NCBI RefSeq assembly: GCF_900162615.1
Contig: NZ_FUFN01000010.1
Span: forward strand, 1,952,519-2,016,518
DNA: 64,000 nucleotides
Source: Virgibacillus proomii
Lineage (GTDB): Bacteria > Bacillota > Bacilli > Bacillales > Amphibacillaceae
Reading direction: 5' to 3'
Positions 37,273 through 45,504 of this stretch are shown here, in pieces (position 1 is the first letter of the stretch; every line of letters begins with the position of its first letter). The notes under the pieces are model-generated. The model was not told the DNA's origin and ran no database searches. It was given only the letters and a program-made list of their open reading frames with translations. Made by a program: the position numbers and the translations under genes.

Positions 37273-37797
37273 TTAATACTCTGGATTTGTCCATGTATAA
37301 TGAATAAACTTTACGAATTCACCGTACATTTCAAATGAGTTCTTTTCTGTTTTTTCATGAATAAAGCCGTTTTTTTGTAACACTTTTTGAGATGAAATAT
37401 TGTTCATCGTTGTTTTAGCATGTAGCTGCCTTAGACTCGTTGCAATGGAATCTTTGAGTAAAAGACTTAATGCTTGAGTAGCTACTCCTTTTCCTGTATG
37501 AATTTTGCCAATACGATAACCTAAGTGTCCAACTTTTCGATTGTCATTCAGATCAACTATATTTATTCTCCCTAAAATATTATGACTATCTTTAATTAAA
37601 TAAAAACTTGCCCTCCCTTCACTTTGGTCCTCAAGCAATGCTTCATGTCTAACTAAAAAGTTTGGTATATGATAATACTCATCGCCACGGCTTGGCACCA
37701 TTGTTTCAAAAAATGCTCTGTTTTCTGCTTCAAACTTTAATAATGCTTCGGCATCTTCAGGCTGAAGCAGCTTTAATTTAATAATGATGTTCAACAT
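37273..37797 (-). CDS. GNAT family N-acetyltransferase (RimJ/RimL-like)
   Basis: A 174-residue acetyltransferase with the acetyl-CoA loop KIHTGKGVATQAL (about residues 93-105) and the RimJ/L-type C-terminal pattern KVLQKNGFIHEKTEK. The substrate, a protein N-terminus or a small molecule, cannot be told. The start overlaps the end of the HD hydrolase gene by 20 bases, and AGAAAGG lies directly before the ATG. It is the last gene of the fhs operon. Confidence 0.8.
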   Translation of the reverse strand: MLNIIIKLKLLQPEDAEALLKFEAENRAFFETMVPSRGDEYYHIPNFLVRHEALLEDQSEGRASFYLIKDSHNILGRINIVDLNDNRKVGHLGYRIGKIHTGKGVATQALSLLLKDSIATSLRQLHAKTTMNNISSQKVLQKNGFIHEKTEKNSFEMYGEFVKFIHYTWTNPEY

Positions 37798-38413
37798 CCT
37801 TTCTTGCTAACGTTATCTCACCATCATTCCATTCCTTGTAAAACTGCTCTAAAAATTGTTCCATCATTTGGTGACGTTCCTTGGCAAAATGTTGAGCTGT
37901 TTTTGTATGGAGCGTATCCTTAATAAGGAGAAGCTTGTCATAAAAGTGCTTAATCGTATGATTATTGAATTGTTCATGATAAAAATGCCTGCCCTTTGTT
38001 GCTCCATAGGCAAATGCACGTGCAATTCCGATAGCGCCGATTGCATCTAGCTGATCAGCGTCTTGAACTATTTTTCCTTCTAAACTTTTAGGAATCTTTC
38101 CTTTACGAAAAGAAATATCAGTTATCGCTAACTTTATTTGGGCTATTTCTTGTTTAGATAAATCAATCGATATGAGAAGTCGTTCTAATTCTTTTTTTAT
38201 CTCTGTTGGATTAGTGAATAATTTTTCATCCACTACATCATGTAACCAAGCTGCTGTTTCACAAATAAATCTATCTGCATGTTCTTTTTCAGCAATTAAT
38301 TTAGCTAAGTGAGCAACCCGCTTCATATGATAATAATCATGTCCGGTAATATCATCTTGAAATAAGTGACGCACAAACCTTTTTATCGTAAGTAATTGTT
38401 CCTGTTGTTTCAT
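37778..38413 (-). CDS. HD-domain phosphohydrolase (YpgQ/YedJ-like)
   Basis: A 211-residue metal-dependent hydrolase. The HD signature is built from GHDYYHMKRVAHLA (H near 26), AAWLHDVVDEKL (the HD pair near 58-59), and the later D in QDADQLDAIGAIGIAR. It resembles B. subtilis YpgQ, a nucleotide pyrophosphohydrolase. It overlaps the fhs stop codon by one base (TAATG), so it is translated from the same message. Confidence 0.83.
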   Translation of the reverse strand: MKQQEQLLTIKRFVRHLFQDDITGHDYYHMKRVAHLAKLIAEKEHADRFICETAAWLHDVVDEKLFTNPTEIKKELERLLISIDLSKQEIAQIKLAITDISFRKGKIPKSLEGKIVQDADQLDAIGAIGIARAFAYGATKGRHFYHEQFNNHTIKHFYDKLLLIKDTLHTKTAQHFAKERHQMMEQFLEQFYKEWNDGEITLARKDVEHHY

Positions 38414-40083
38414 TAAAACAAACCCTTCGCTTTTCCGTCCTCTCCTACATCCATTTGTAAAGCAGCAGGATTTTTAGGTAATCCGGGCATTGTTAAAACA
38501 TCTCCTGTTAAAGCCACAATAAACCCTGCACCAATAGATGGACGTAATTCCCTAATTGTGATAGTAAATCCAGTTGGGCGCCCTAATAAAGTTGGGCTAT
38601 CAGATAGCGAATATTGTGTTTTAGCCATGCATACGGGTAAATTCCCCCACCCTTGTTGTTCATAAAGCTTTAGCTGTTCACGAGCTTGTTTCGTAATCTC
38701 AATATCATCTGCACCATAAACCGTTTGTGCGATCTTTCTCATTTTTTGTTCTAAAGACTCATGCATCTCGTATAAAGGTCGATAAGAAGTGGACACCGCT
38801 TCTGCTTTTTTAATCACTTTTTCTGCTAAAGCTATCCCACCTTTCCCTCCATCAGCCCATACGGTTGTAAGTGCTACATCATATCCTCTATCGTCGCACC
38901 ACTGTTCAATAAAAGCCGTCTCTTGTTCTGTATCTGTCGGGAATTGGTTAATAGCTACAACAAATGGAACATGAAATGCTTGAATGGTTTCAACATGCTT
39001 TTGTAAATTCTCCATCCCTGCTTCTAAAGCTGCTATATTTTCTGTTTTTAAATCATCTTTTAACATTCCACCGTGCATCTTCAACGCCCGGACTGTAGCA
39101 ACAATCACAACTGCAGCTGTATTTATATTTCCTGCTTGTGATTTAATATGAAAGTATTTTTCAGCACCCAAGTCTGCTCCGAATCCAGCTTCTGTGATCG
39201 TATAGTCAGCAAGCTTGGCAGCTGTTTTCGTAGCAATAATGCTATTGCACCCGTGGGCAATATTTGCGAAAGGGCCTCCATGTACGATCGCTGGTGTGTT
39301 CTCCGTTGTCTGTACTAAATTAGGCCGTATTGCCTCTTTTAATAATAAAGTCAGAGCTCCTTCTACTTGTAGATCTTTAACTGTAACCGGTTCGTCATTG
39401 TAGGTATAGCCAATTACAATCGAAGCTAAACGCCGTTTTAAATCTTTTAAATCCATTGCTAAACATAAAATTGCCATTATTTCTGAAGCTACCGTAATGT
39501 GGAAACCATCTTCCCTTGGCATTCCCTGCTTAGCGCCGCCTAGACCGATGATTACTTGTCTTAATGCGCGATCATTCATATCCAGTGCACGCTTCCAAAC
39601 GATCTTTCTAGGATCTATTCGTAATGCATTTCCCTGATGAATATGGTTATCAATAAATGCCGATAATGCGTTATTTGTCGTAGTAATTGCATGAATATCA
39701 CCCGTGAAGTGAAGGTTAATATCTTCCATTGGTAAAACTTGCGAATAACCGCCACCAGCAGCTCCACCCTTTAGTCCCATAACTGGACCTAAAGAAGGCT
39801 CACGTAAAGCGATGACCGCTTTTTTCCCCATTTTACGTAATGCTTGTCCTAGTCCTACCGTAACAGTAGATTTCCCTTCACCTGCAGGGGTTGGATTAAT
39901 TGATGTCACAAGGATAATTTTTCCATCTCGCTTATTACTTAACTTTTCTAATAATGCACCAGATAACTTTGCTTTTGTATGTCCATATGGCTCCCAATCT
40001 TCTGTCGATAAATGGAGCTCTTCTGCAATCTTATGTATTGGAAATAGTTTTGTTTTTTGGGCAATTTCTATGTCTGTATTCAT
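38413..40083 (-). CDS. fhs: Formate--tetrahydrofolate ligase
   Basis: A 556-residue ATP-dependent enzyme making 10-formyl-THF from formate. The P-loop TPAGEGKSTVTVGLGQAL (near residue 66), REPSLGPVMGLKGGAAGGGY and the C-terminal GDVLTMPGLPKNPAA are all conserved. It allows formate to enter one-carbon metabolism. In this genome formate could also come from the cyanide dihydratase encoded 13 kb away, an inference only. It is the first gene of the fhs-HD-GNAT operon, divergent from the cold-shock gene. Confidence 0.95.
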   Translation of the reverse strand: MNTDIEIAQKTKLFPIHKIAEELHLSTEDWEPYGHTKAKLSGALLEKLSNKRDGKIILVTSINPTPAGEGKSTVTVGLGQALRKMGKKAVIALREPSLGPVMGLKGGAAGGGYSQVLPMEDINLHFTGDIHAITTTNNALSAFIDNHIHQGNALRIDPRKIVWKRALDMNDRALRQVIIGLGGAKQGMPREDGFHITVASEIMAILCLAMDLKDLKRRLASIVIGYTYNDEPVTVKDLQVEGALTLLLKEAIRPNLVQTTENTPAIVHGGPFANIAHGCNSIIATKTAAKLADYTITEAGFGADLGAEKYFHIKSQAGNINTAAVVIVATVRALKMHGGMLKDDLKTENIAALEAGMENLQKHVETIQAFHVPFVVAINQFPTDTEQETAFIEQWCDDRGYDVALTTVWADGGKGGIALAEKVIKKAEAVSTSYRPLYEMHESLEQKMRKIAQTVYGADDIEITKQAREQLKLYEQQGWGNLPVCMAKTQYSLSDSPTLLGRPTGFTITIRELRPSIGAGFIVALTGDVLTMPGLPKNPAALQMDVGEDGKAKGLF

Positions 40084-40195
40084 GACAATACTCCTTTCAT
40101 TTTAGAAAAACAAGGAATCGCTTTCAATTTCTAACTAACCTATTTAAATAATAGCTGGAATATGAAAAAATGTCGAGTTATCCTCCCCTCTTTTC

Positions 40196-40224
40196 TTGAC
40201 GTGACTAGTTAAATAAGCTATATT
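40196..40224 (+). promoter_or_regulatory. SigA promoter of the cold-shock gene
   Basis: TTGACG (40196-40201) and TATATT (40219-40224) are separated by 17 bp. The predicted start near 40231 gives a 5' leader of about 165 nucleotides, the long leader expected for cspA-type messages. Confidence 0.8.
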
Positions 40225-40261
40225 AGAAACAAGCAAAGAAGATGTACGGATTCATTCATGC

Positions 40262-40319
40262 AGACAGCTTCTATAGAAGTGGGTGTACAAGTGATCCTAC
40301 ACTTCTATGGGAACTGTCT
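40262..40319 (+). ncRNA. Structured 5' leader hairpin of the csp mRNA
   Basis: AGACAG-TTC-ATAGAAGTG on the left arm pairs with CACTTCTAT-GGAA-CTGTCT on the right arm to make a long interrupted stem, located 75 bases upstream of the start codon within the leader. Cold-shock leaders refold with temperature; here that role is inferred from position and structure only. Confidence 0.55.
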
Positions 40320-40395
40320 ATTTTATGTTCTGTTTATCTGCTTTGCATTACCACGTTTTACAAGGGAACGTGAAGCTTTTTAGGAGGATTAATAG

Positions 40396-40596
40396 ATGGA
40401 AAACGGAGTAGTTAAATGGTTTAACGCTGAAAAAGGTTATGGCTTTATTCAGCAAGAAGAAGGAAACGATGTCTTCGTTCATTACTCAGCAATTCAAGAA
40501 GAAGGTTTTAAAACACTGGAAGAAGGTCAAGAAGTTACTTTTGATATCGTTGAAGGTGAACGTGGTCCACAAGCAGCTAATGTCGTTAAAAAATAA
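40396..40596 (+). CDS. csp: Cold-shock protein (CspA family)
   Basis: A 66-residue single OB-fold RNA chaperone. RNP1 (KGYGFIQ) and RNP2 (DVFVHYSAI) are intact. It binds single-stranded RNA and keeps messages translatable at low temperature. The ribosome site is AGGAGG at 40382-40387. It has its own promoter, long leader and terminator. The paralog letter (CspB, CspC or CspD type) cannot be fixed from sequence alone. Confidence 0.93.
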   Translation: MENGVVKWFNAEKGYGFIQQEEGNDVFVHYSAIQEEGFKTLEEGQEVTFDIVEGERGPQAANVVKK

Positions 40597-40615
40597 ATAG
40601 TCCAAAACACATAGA

Positions 40616-40653
40616 TAAAGCGGTAATCTATTTTAAGATTACTGCTTTTTTTG
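40616..40653 (+). terminator. Terminator of csp
   Basis: AAGCGGTAATC pairs with GATTACTGCTT (one G-U pair) and is followed by a T run, 20 bases after the csp stop codon. Confidence 0.85.
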
Positions 40654-40764
40654 CGACTGATCCGTTGAGCCTAAGAACAAAGGCACATAAGCTGGCGAAA
40701 TTAGTTTCAATAAATATAACACAAGAAAAGTTTTTAAAAATATGATTAGGAGAGATCAGATAAG

Positions 40765-42516
40765 TTGTTCAAAGACGAGCGCTTCAAAAGCGTTTCAGCT
40801 AATGATTTAAAACGTGATATTATTGCAGGGATAACGGTTGGAATTGTTGCCATGCCGCTTGGGATGGCATTTGCTATCGCCTCAGGAGTAAAACCGGAAT
40901 ACGGTCTCTACACGACCATTATCGCAGGTTTTTTAGTTGCTCTTTTCGGTGGTTCCAAATTCCAAATTGCTGGTCCAACGGGTGCTTTTATTCCTATCCT
41001 GCTTGCGATTGTGTTAGAGCATGGTTATGAAAATTTATTAATTGCTGGATTTTTGGCAGGAATCATGCTCATTATAATGGGCATTTTCAAATTGGGAAAG
41101 TTAATTAAATATATTCCGCGATCCGTAACGATTGGCTTTACTTCTGGAATAGCTGTAATTATTTTCAGCGGGCAAATCGGAAACTTTCTTGGTCTGGAAG
41201 AGCTTGAAAAAAAACAATATTTTCATGAAAATATGATCCAGATTGCACAGAATATTTCTACGATCAACTGGTATAGTATATTAACTGCTCTGATTGGGTT
41301 AGTAGTTATTATTTTTATTCCTAAATTATTCCCAAGAGTACCTGTACTTTTAGCAGCACTTCTTCTGCCAACTGTAATTGCTGTTCTTTTTTATCCAACG
41401 CAAGTAGCGACAATAGGTACTGTATTTGGTGGAATTCCCCAATCATTACCAGGCTTACATTTTCCTAATATAACATGGGAAAAAATAGTGGTACTTTTGC
41501 AACCAGCCTTTGTAATTGCCATGCTTGGCGGAATCGAATCACTATTATCTGCAGTAGTTTCTGATGGAATGACAGGTACACGACATCATTCCAATCGCGA
41601 ACTTATCGGTCAAGGAATAGCAAACATAGTAACTCCTTTATTTGGCGGTATACCTGCAACAGGCGCAATTGCTCGAACAGCTACAAATATTAAAAGTGGT
41701 GCTGTTAGTCCTTATTCAGGAATCTTTCAAAGTATATTTGTTTTAATTACACTATTACTTTTCGCTCCATATGCATCAAGTATTCCTCTAGCAAGTATGG
41801 CTCCTATATTAATGGTTGTTGCCTATAATATGAGTGAATATAAATCTTTTACACATATTCTTAAATTAAGGTCCAGCGACTCTCTCGTTTTAGTAACTAC
41901 TTTTTTATTAACCGTGTTTGTTAACCTAACTGTGGCTGTTCAAATTGGTTTACTGCTTGCAATGGTTTCGTTTATTAAACGAATGAGTGAAGTTCTTCAA
42001 GTAAGAAGAGTAATTCCGGATATGATGAAGGAAACAACAAATGATCGTAATTTTGAATCGCTCACATCCGTTTGTCCACAGCTTTCCTTTTATACTATTG
42101 CAGGCCCTTTATTTTTTGGCGCTGCTGATAAGTTTGAATCTATCATCACTCGGTCCATTAACAAACGCCCAACAGCGCTTATCTTGAAAATGAAGCATGT
42201 TTCCACATTAGATGCTACAGGTGCAGCAAACTTAGATTCACTGGTAACCGATTTTAATAATATTGGTGGAATTACAATTATATCAGAAGCAAATGATGAT
42301 GTACTTGAAATGTTACAAATAAGTGGGCTGTATGATAAAATTGGCGCAGAGAACATCTTTAAACGTTCAGAAGATGCAGTCAATTATGGACTGCAGCTGA
42401 TTCAAGTAAGTAAATGCTCTATTTGCGCAAAAGAGAAACGAAATACATGTAAAGCATTTAGAGAAAGCAGCGATTTATTAGAAGTAACGGAAGGAATAAA
42501 ATATCCAAATCGTTAA
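40765..42516 (+). CDS. SulP family anion transporter with STAS domain
   Basis: A 583-residue SLC26/SulP protein: about 12-14 membrane helices (residues 20-410) with the family signature around VAMPLGMAFAIASGVKPEYG, then a cytoplasmic STAS domain (about 440-545, with LDATGAANLDSL). Members carry sulfate, bicarbonate or other anions with sodium or protons; the ion here is unknown. The C-terminus adds a short cysteine-containing tail (CSICAKEKRNTC). It starts at TTG 40765, eleven bases after AGGAGAG. It is monocistronic and followed by a terminator. Confidence 0.87.
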   Translation: MFKDERFKSVSANDLKRDIIAGITVGIVAMPLGMAFAIASGVKPEYGLYTTIIAGFLVALFGGSKFQIAGPTGAFIPILLAIVLEHGYENLLIAGFLAGIMLIIMGIFKLGKLIKYIPRSVTIGFTSGIAVIIFSGQIGNFLGLEELEKKQYFHENMIQIAQNISTINWYSILTALIGLVVIIFIPKLFPRVPVLLAALLLPTVIAVLFYPTQVATIGTVFGGIPQSLPGLHFPNITWEKIVVLLQPAFVIAMLGGIESLLSAVVSDGMTGTRHHSNRELIGQGIANIVTPLFGGIPATGAIARTATNIKSGAVSPYSGIFQSIFVLITLLLFAPYASSIPLASMAPILMVVAYNMSEYKSFTHILKLRSSDSLVLVTTFLLTVFVNLTVAVQIGLLLAMVSFIKRMSEVLQVRRVIPDMMKETTNDRNFESLTSVCPQLSFYTIAGPLFFGAADKFESIITRSINKRPTALILKMKHVSTLDATGAANLDSLVTDFNNIGGITIISEANDDVLEMLQISGLYDKIGAENIFKRSEDAVNYGLQLIQVSKCSICAKEKRNTCKAFRESSDLLEVTEGIKYPNR

Positions 42517-42572
42517 CAATTTTTGAAACTTTTCGTCCGAATAAGTGAATAAACAAGGATGTTTTCCCTTGC

Positions 42573-42605
42573 AGACTATCGAGAACTTTTCGATAGTCTT
42601 TTTTA
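42573..42605 (+). terminator. Terminator of the SulP gene
   Basis: A perfect 9-bp stem AGACTATCG / CGATAGTCT is followed by a T run. Confidence 0.88.
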
Positions 42606-42639
42606 TCTAGGAAACTATAAAACTTACATGGTTGGATAA

Positions 42640-42800
42640 TTTATTCAGCTTCAACGCCGAAGCCCCTTTGAGATCGGCTTCACTCTCCTTGTGACTCGGG
42701 TAGCCTTCTCGTCGGAATTTAAGTGATCGAGCAACGAATAAACTTCGATCTCCTTCCTGCGAGTTTAGGTCCATCCTTGTCGATGGCGAGCTTGGCATTT
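42640..42800. repeat. Intergenic repeat family 2 copy
   Basis: The segment AGCCTTCTCGTCGGAATTTA followed by a spacer and CTTCGATCTCCTTCCTGC parallels 10565-10625. It is the most GC-rich part of this 556-base gap. It codes for nothing recognisable on either strand. Confidence 0.45.
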
Positions 42801-43024
42801 TCCTTTTTATTTTAAAGTATGAACAAACAAGGTTAAAATCTCCCTATCGTATACTTCTTTGTTGTTTATGTTTTATCTTTGTTTGATAAACCTGTCATAT
42901 GTTCATAAAGTACGGCTTCTCATTTCAAACCTTCCTTTTATTTATGCTTGAAAGATTTTTAGGAAAAAAGTCAAGCTTCCTTGCGTTTTGTTCATTTGCT
43001 TCGGTATAATAGCTGTTGTATTTT

Positions 43025-43060
43025 CACGGTTCGAGAACCCCCCCTCGTCATCAAAACTAA
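43025..43060 (+). promoter_or_regulatory. Probable preQ1-I riboswitch
   Basis: The block GGTTCG...GAACC...CCC is followed after a short arm (ACG pairing with CGT) by AAAACTAAGG, which matches the layout of class I preQ1 riboswitches. The 3' tail merges into the ribosome site AAGGAGG (43059-43065), so ligand binding would occlude translation of the queuosine-precursor transporter. P1 is short and imperfect, which lowers confidence. Confidence 0.6.
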
Positions 43061-43072
43061 GGAGGAATTTTA

Positions 43073-43744
43073 TTGGCTAATGAACTTATTTGGATTATAC
43101 TTGCAATCGTAAACTTCACACTACTACTTCTTTTTTATAAATGGTTTGGTAGAACTGGTCTTTATATATGGATTGGTATGGCAACAATTTTAGCCAATAT
43201 CCAAGTATTAAAGACAGTTGATCTGATCGGGTTCACGGCAACTCTTGGTAATATTTTATATGGTACGGCTTATTTAGCGACTGATATTATTAACGAAAAA
43301 TATGGTAAAGCAGAAGCAAAAAAAGCTGTTTGGATGGGGTTTGCAACCTTAGTAACAATGACGTTATTAATGCAGGGTACACTGGCATTTGAGCCTAGTG
43401 CAGATGATGTTGCCCATGAAGCACTGGCAACGATATTTAATTTAATTCCTCGCATTGCTGCCGGTAGTCTTGCTGCTTATTTAATCAGTCAATCTTTTGA
43501 TGTCTGGATGTATGATAAAATAAGAAAATTATTTCCGTCTGATCGACATTTGTGGATCAGAAATAACGGCAGTACTGGCATAAGTCAATTATTGGATACG
43601 ATTGTGTTTTGTACGATTGCCTTTTACGGAACTTATCCGACTAATGTTTTTATGGAAATCTTTTTTACTACGTATATCATTAAATTTATTGTAGCGTTAG
43701 TCGACACACCATTTATGTATATAGCTAAAAGGATGAAAGGATAA
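43073..43744 (+). CDS. Queuosine precursor transporter (YhhQ/VUT family)
   Basis: A 223-residue membrane protein with about six helices. The family pattern includes NIQVLKTVDLIGFTATLGN, TDIINEKYGKAEAKKAVWMGF and the C-terminal GISQLLDTIVFCTIAFYG. It imports preQ0/preQ1 for tRNA queuosine synthesis. It starts at TTG 43073 behind AAGGAGG. The predicted preQ1 riboswitch directly upstream supports the assignment. It corresponds to COG1738 (YpdP in B. subtilis). Confidence 0.87.
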   Translation: MANELIWIILAIVNFTLLLLFYKWFGRTGLYIWIGMATILANIQVLKTVDLIGFTATLGNILYGTAYLATDIINEKYGKAEAKKAVWMGFATLVTMTLLMQGTLAFEPSADDVAHEALATIFNLIPRIAAGSLAAYLISQSFDVWMYDKIRKLFPSDRHLWIRNNGSTGISQLLDTIVFCTIAFYGTYPTNVFMEIFFTTYIIKFIVALVDTPFMYIAKRMKG

Positions 43745-44741
43745 TACAAGCTTACTAGCACAGTCTTATTAGCTAAGCGTTAATTATGTACTTAAATAAA
43801 GTAGCATCATAAAAAGATAGTGAAAAGACTTAAATATAGACGGTATTTCCGTGCATTGACGGAGATTAGGACACAATACTTTTATGGATCCATTTTTGGT
43901 CTTCCTAGAAAGTAATGAGTGGCAGTTTGGTGTGGGAAGTTACCAGGTACATGAAGAAGGCCAATAAATCACGGCCATCAATGTGTTGAGAAAAACCGTC
44001 GAACCAAAGATGTGAAGTAATCTTTTTTATCTTCTTAAGTAAACTTGTTTCCCCTGTTTCTTTACATCCACACAGCAATTGTTTTATTAGGATTTTCCTT
44101 TCATGAATTTTATTGCAATGAAAAAAGTAATGACAAAAGTAAAGATTAAAATCGATCCAGTCTCTCCAAAAATGATACGTTTCTAAAAACTTCTCTCCCC
44201 TCTTCAGCTATTCATTCCTTTTACGATGCATAATATACTAGGGAATTACCCAAGAATTTAATGAACATTTAGAGCCCGGACGTAATGAAACTGTCTATGC
44301 AATTACGATATCCAAAACAGAGAGGTAGGACAGAAATAAAGGCGTATTTGCAGAATGAAAGAAAGATAATATGAAGACTGTTAAGAAAATAAAAACAACC
44401 TTAATTAGTAAGGAGCTTGTAATAAGCTACTGCTAATCTAATACATATTCTTATCTAGTTTTTATTTTATACATTGATCAAATTATCACCAAATGGATAT
44501 TTCACGAATAAGTAATGGAATTCATTGATTAGCATATCTTTCCCCTGTCAACCACTTTTAACTCTATAAATCCCTTTCCTTCCGTTCTCAAAACAAACAA
44601 CTTTTTCCTCGTTTTAACCGTAGCCTTTATTAAAAAGACAATAATTAGTAACGATTCCGTTAAAATTTTGTCAAAAACTTTCCAAACAAAAAAGTATGTA
44701 AAATTGCCATATCAACGAACAATTAGATAAATGAACAAATT
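43745..44741. other. 1-kb gap without intact gene
   Basis: A 27-codon frame at 43884 (MDPFLVFLESNEWQFGVG) and a minus-strand hydrophobic frame at about 44090-44180 (ILIFTFVITFFIAIKF) look like remnants; neither has a convincing start and ribosome site together. The rest is AT-rich DNA leading to the oxidase promoter. Confidence 0.35.
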
Positions 44742-44756
44742 ATGAAAACGTTATCA
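44742..44756 (+). promoter_or_regulatory. cre-like site (CcpA) upstream of the ba3 oxidase operon
   Basis: ATGAAAACGTTATCA fits the catabolite-responsive element consensus WTGNAANCGNWNNCW at every position. It lies 28 bases upstream of a TATAAT -10 box (44785-44790), overlapping or just above the -35 region. This suggests carbon-source control of the oxidase. Confidence 0.6.
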
Positions 44757-44830
44757 ATTCACCTTTTTTTACTATTTTCCTTTGTATAATGGAACTAGGT
44801 CGGAATTCTCATCAAAAGGAGGGGGTTAAC

Positions 44831-44974
44831 ATGAGTACGATGAACAAAAAGAAAAAGTCTGAGCAACAGCATAAAGAGCCCAATTTAAAAGGTACGCTAA
44901 TCTCGGTATTCCTACTAGGTCTATTTATTATCGTCGCATGGTTCAGCGTATTTTATATTTTTATTGATCGGTAA
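44831..44974 (+). CDS. Cytochrome c oxidase subunit IIa (ba3 type, CbaD-like)
   Basis: A 47-residue single-helix protein: a basic N-terminus (KKKKSEQQHKEPNLKG) and one membrane helix (TLISVFLLGLFIIVAWFSVF). Small subunit IIa proteins of this form precede subunit II in ba3-type oxidase operons. ATG 44831 follows AGGAGGGGG at 44818-44826. The next gene begins 26 bases later. Confidence 0.8.
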   Translation: MSTMNKKKKSEQQHKEPNLKGTLISVFLLGLFIIVAWFSVFYIFIDR

Positions 44975-45000
44975 GGTTAAAGATAAGGGGAGTGATGGGA

Positions 45001-45504
45001 ATGCATTTTCATAAATATGAGAAAATCTGGCTTGTATTTGGAGTTGGTTCATTAGCACTTTTTTTAACTATTCTAGGATTTGGGGCATTTTGGAAAGGAA
45101 CACATCCACAGAGCCACGGGGCGACCATTGATCCAAAAAATATTGAAGCACATGAAGCGTTTAAACAAGAAAATCTCGGCTTAACCAAAGTAGAAGATAA
45201 TAAGTATATCGTTAATATGGTTGCTTCTGCATTTAATTATGATTTTGGATTAGACAATGAAGGAAATCCAGTCAGAAAAATAACAATTCCTAAAGGCTCT
45301 ACGGTATTGTTTCAAATAACGACGAAGGATGTTATCCATGGTTTTAATATTACTGGTACCAATGTCAATATGATGGTTGAGCCAGGGTATATAAGCCAAA
45401 TGGAAACAGTTCTAAAAGAGCCTGGTGAATATACCGTTGTATGTAATGAATACTGTGGTGTTGGTCATCATTTAATGTTTGCTACTGTGGAGGTGGTTGA
45501 ATAA
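45001..45504 (+). CDS. cbaB: Cytochrome c oxidase subunit II (ba3 type)
   Basis: A 167-residue protein with one N-terminal membrane helix and an extracellular CuA domain. The CuA ligands are in HGFNITGTNVN and VVCNEYCGVGHHLM (C-x3-C-x3-H-x2-M). It passes electrons from cytochrome c to subunit I. ATG 45001 (MHFHKYEKIW) is chosen because AAGGGGAG ends eight bases upstream; the GTG and ATG at 44992 and 44995 overlap that site. The stop shares one base with the next start (TAATG). Confidence 0.88.
   Translation: MHFHKYEKIWLVFGVGSLALFLTILGFGAFWKGTHPQSHGATIDPKNIEAHEAFKQENLGLTKVEDNKYIVNMVASAFNYDFGLDNEGNPVRKITIPKGSTVLFQITTKDVIHGFNITGTNVNMMVEPGYISQMETVLKEPGEYTVVCNEYCGVGHHLMFATVEVVE

Noticed and set aside
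43884..43967. 27-codon frame starting MDPFLVFLESNEW as a small gene
   Set aside because: There is no ribosome site or terminator, and it lies in a stretch with similar short fragments; treated as remnant.
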